This document shows, one piece after another, positions 61,468-64,000 of a DNA stretch of 64,000 nucleotides. Position 1 is the stretch's first letter; the number at the start of each line of letters is the position of its first letter. Made by a program: the position numbers and the translations under genes. The notes beneath the pieces were generated by a model. The model had not been told where the DNA came from and did not search any database. It saw nothing but the letters and a program-made list of their open reading frames with translations. The DNA is from Porodaedalea pini (lineage: Eukaryota > Basidiomycota > Agaricomycetes > Hymenochaetales > Hymenochaetaceae), in assembly GCA_002794775.1 (NCBI GenBank), contig NBAY01000009.1:310001-374000 (forward strand), in the 5' to 3' direction.

Positions 61468-61851
61468 CATAGATCCCAAATCTGAGAGAGATCTTCCATT
61501 CATGCAAGGAGTCTATGTGGATTTTAAATCCAATGAGCCTCTTTCCTTTGTGTCCAAGACTTTACAGATTCTAAATCTAATAACCACCATTCTCTTTATT
61601 TATGGACAATGGAGATTCAGAATCCCAGAATTATCTTATCCTTTGGCAAAGTAGATTGTAGACACTGAGTTCAGAAATACTTTTCTTGATGGCCATCAAT
61701 TTTAGATACATAAAGCATAATTTCTGCACATTTTGATTGATTGAGAATTTACAATCCATGTAAGGCTTTTCCGGCCAAAATTATATGAGCCCCACTAAAC
61801 ACTCTGTGATATGCTCCTCCCTCACGGAAAACCCCGGATTTTCCTGCTGTG
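61468..61851 (-). repeat. Right arm of the palindrome
   Basis: 384 bp, the inverted copy of 61054-61437. Confidence 0.85.
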
Positions 61852-62413
61852 AGAGCTGATTTTGTCCGATGCTTATTCAGGAGGAGCGCTGACACAGACC
61901 ATTATGAACCGGTCACAAGGTATCTGTAAGACAGTGGCAAGCTTATTCATCAAACTCTTTGACCGCACGGCTCAGAGCCCTGTCGAGGAGTATCGAGCCA
62001 CTTCGGCATCTATTTTTACGACTCCTCCAAGAGGAAATTAATAAGTCTGTCCCAAGATGTTGTTATTTTACATTGGATCCTGGTATGCATTGCTTCAAGT
62101 CGACTCCGGACTGACTGCATCCCAGTGGTTTTTTTTTTTCAGTCTGAAGGCTATAAGGCAACGATACCTGTTTGTCCGTGATGGCATCTAAACACTGCTT
62201 TCCGCTGGTAAGTGTCTTCTGGGAAGTGCGTTCATATTGGTAACAGACTGCCTGACAAACATTCATAGTGACGTATTACCAAGGCTAACGCCAGCTCATT
62301 GCAGAGAAGCATTGCTTAAAATAAGATCATAAGGGATAAAAGGGCAAGGGGACAGAAATTGAGCACATAACTCCTCATATCCCTAGAACTCGTTAAGCGA
62401 GATATTCATCACA
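61852..62413. other. Intergenic upstream of the GST pseudogene
   Basis: About 0.56 kb with no gene recognised. A TATA-like GATAAAAG (62335-62342) lies about 75 bp before the GST ATG. Confidence 0.45.
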
Positions 62414-63539
62414 ATGGCGGCGGCATGCAGTGTGATTACTTTTTACGACGTCGCATTCATGGTTCAAGAAAAGACGTTGTCGCCATACTCTGTGAGATTA
62501 AGGTCGGAATTCATTCGTGACTCCCCGCAGCAATCGATCGGGACTCCTAACGCTGGCTTTATCGGACAGACTCCTACTGGATTACAAGAATATTTCATAC
62601 GAAAACGTGTGGCCCGATTTCCCCGATGTCAAAGCAACAGCAAGAGCCGTTGGCGCACCCCCGACGAGGACGAATGCTGACAGCAGTCTGGTGTACACAA
62701 TCCCTTTCATCACCGTTGCGCCCCGGGCCCGCGACAAGCCGACCTTCGCGCTCTCCGACTCCGCCAAGATCGCGGAGTACATCGAGGAGACTTTTCCAGA
62801 TCTCAAGGGCAAGCTGCTACCGGCAGAGACACGCGTATTCCAGGCTGTCTTCTCGAAGTACTTGGCCGAGAATGTGCTAGGTTCCATGTACAAGCTGATT
62901 ATTGTGCCGATTACCCATGCATTACCCGCGCACACGCACGAATGGTTCATCGAGTCGCGTAGAAGGACCACTGGCAAGACTTAGCGCCACAGGACGAAGC
63001 GAGCGTGGCGGAGGCATGGAAGAACTTTGACGCTGCGTTCGACGACCTCGCTACACATCTCGACAAGGCCGGGGAGGGTAACTATCGTGTCATGGGAGGA
63101 GTGAGCTACTCAGACCCAGGGAAAAATAGCAATTGTGGTATAGAATCATATAGAGTGAGATCTAACCAGAAATCGACATCGAGTGGAAATCGAGTGTGGG
63201 ACGTTTTCATATTGTGATATTGAATGGTCATCAAAAGTACAAATTTTAAGGCTGTGAAGAGGCTCGATTTCACTCGTTTCTACTCAATTTTCAAATTACA
63301 AACATCGAGTGATTTCGAGTGGTATCAGATTTCACAACATAAAAGCGTCCAGCACTCGATTTCATTCGATGCTCATTTGATGGTGATATTTCACTCGATC
63401 CGACTTGATGCCACAATTGCTAATTTTCACTGGGTTTGATGAGCAGTGGAAGAGGCTTGAGAATCGCAACGGTGGGAGATGGGCGAAGCTTATGGATCTT
63501 CCGGTGTACAAGAGATTGCTGCCGGCCAACCGACAGTAG
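62414..63539 (+). pseudogene. GST pseudogene, frameshifted and interrupted by a small element
   Basis: Inverted paralogue of the GST at 37555. Exon 1 is 62414-62502 and exon 2 begins at 62570, with the same intron position; LLLDYKNISYENVWPDFPDV and FALSDSAKIAEYIEETFPD are clear. After RRRTTGK a small deletion shifts the frame and gives TAG at 62982. The correct frame resumes as QDEASVAEAWKNFDAAFDDL up to GGVSYSD. A 320-bp inverted-repeat element (63115-63434) then replaces the 14 codons FELISILNLIKRVS, and the end FDEQWKRLENRNGGRWAKLM runs to TAG at 63537. Confidence 0.85.
63115..63434. mobile_element. 320-bp MITE-like element in the GST pseudogene
   Basis: Terminal inverted repeats of 24 bp (63115-63138 and 63411-63434; cccagKgaaaaWtagcaattgtgg with two mismatches). 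The interior is A/T-rich and holds several TCGAGTG/CACTCGA motifs. No ORF. No target duplication is visible, and 42 bp of the host gene are missing at the insertion. Confidence 0.65.
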
Positions 63540-63674
63540 TACTATGTCGTAAAATTGGGAACTTTCAATGTTAGCAGAATGACATTCTTAAACTCAAGTG
63601 CTACTATTTTACACTCGCAATATTCTATGCGGGGAAGATTTCAGACTCGCTGAGCACATTACTCATTCAGAATA

Positions 63675-64000
63675 TCAAATGAAATCGGGCTTATACTCCA
63701 TCCCCCTGCTCGCGTGCCAGGTCTCAGGACCCTATACCAGACAGCGTCAACATTATTCTGTGATCAATTTGCCGAGCACTCACTTTCATATTCTTGATCC
63801 TCTCATTCGACACTCTCCTTGCGTACCACTCGCCCTGCGTCACACCCGGCTGGTGTCTCACTCGATCATCAGGACTCATACGGGAAACGGCCTCCTTCAC
63901 TGCATCGCTCTCTTCTAATGCGCGGAGGGGCACACTATGACCGGGGCGCGAGAAGAAGACAACTGACCAGCGTGGGTAAGCACTCTGAGCGCCGGGCGGA
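63675..64000 (-). CDS. 2-oxoglutarate/Fe(II) oxygenase C, 3' end only
   Basis: Third copy of the oxygenase family, cut by the window end. The last exon 63675-63731 is 57 nt, exactly as in copies A and B, and ends ATT TGA. The intron 63732-63783 is followed upstream by exon 3 from 63784 (RALEESDAVKEAVSRMSP, TQGEWYARRVSNERIKNMK). It is convergent with the GST pseudogene, mirroring the 36158-38418 arrangement. No lesion is seen in the visible part, and whether the rest is intact is unknown. Confidence 0.75.

Larger units (their letters stand above)
61054..61851. mobile_element. 798-bp near-perfect palindrome (foldback element)
   Basis: Two 384-bp inverted arms (61054-61437 and 61468-61851) surround a 30-bp spacer. 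By eye they differ at only two pairs, 61057/61848 and 61421/61484, both leaving G-T oppositions. The arms encode nothing. The outer ends are flanked by GAGA on both sides (61050-61053 and 61851-61854), a possible 4-bp target duplication overlapping the last arm base. I read it as a foldback/MITE-type transposon. The transcript would form a long hairpin. Confidence 0.75.

Noticed and set aside
61054..61851. Palindrome as a CRISPR-like or integron-like array, or a centromere/telomere signal
   Set aside because: There is a single inverted pair without spaced direct repeats, no associated genes, and the context is eukaryotic.

Overview
This window looks like nuclear DNA of a basidiomycete fungus, most likely an Agaricomycete. 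The host genes carry many short introns of about 50-70 bp with GT..AG ends. The families seen (Zn2Cys6 regulator, GUP1, VPS39/VAM6, POP5, peroxisome-tagged KAPA synthase) are fungal housekeeping genes. The repeats are Ty3/gypsy chromodomain elements and a LINE. There are no bacterial operons, CRISPR arrays or recognisable tRNA/rRNA genes. All exon models were spliced by eye and checked for reading-frame closure; none has been confirmed by transcripts.

Region 1 (1-19053) is a nest of LTR retrotransposons, named here R1-R4. R4 is a plus-strand LTR fragment (18717-19053) that R3 (minus, 12891-18716) appears to have entered. R1 (minus, 1-6147 plus 12393-12890) sits inside the 3' LTR of R3. R2 (plus, 6148-12392, with target duplication CTGAG) sits inside the 5' leader of R1. 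R1, R2 and R3 all encode Gag and a Pol with protease, RT, RNase H, integrase and chromodomain. All keep uninterrupted reading frames broken only by nonsense codons, nearly all TGA. All show Tf1-type self-priming signals and a -1 frameshift site at the same place.

Region 2 (19054-33308) holds SPT2 (minus), a secreted 13-exon type B carboxylesterase (minus), a 1393-aa Zn2Cys6 transcription factor (minus), and a decayed NAD-dependent reductase (plus).

Region 3 (33770-39565) has two tandem 2-oxoglutarate/Fe(II) oxygenase genes with duplicated promoters, a convergent glutathione S-transferase gene and a GST relic. An inverted, damaged copy of the oxygenase-GST pair lies at the right end (62414-64000).

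Region 4 (40297-53659) is a compact housekeeping block: VAM6/VPS39, two unrecognised proteins, an RRM protein, GUP1, a BioF-type KAPA synthase ending in a peroxisomal tripeptide, and POP5, whose stop lies 13 bp from the BioF stop.

Region 5 (53700-64000) holds a nearly intact LINE (minus, about 53.8-60.0 kb), a 798-bp almost perfect palindrome (61054-61851), and the GST pseudogene interrupted by a small inverted-repeat element.
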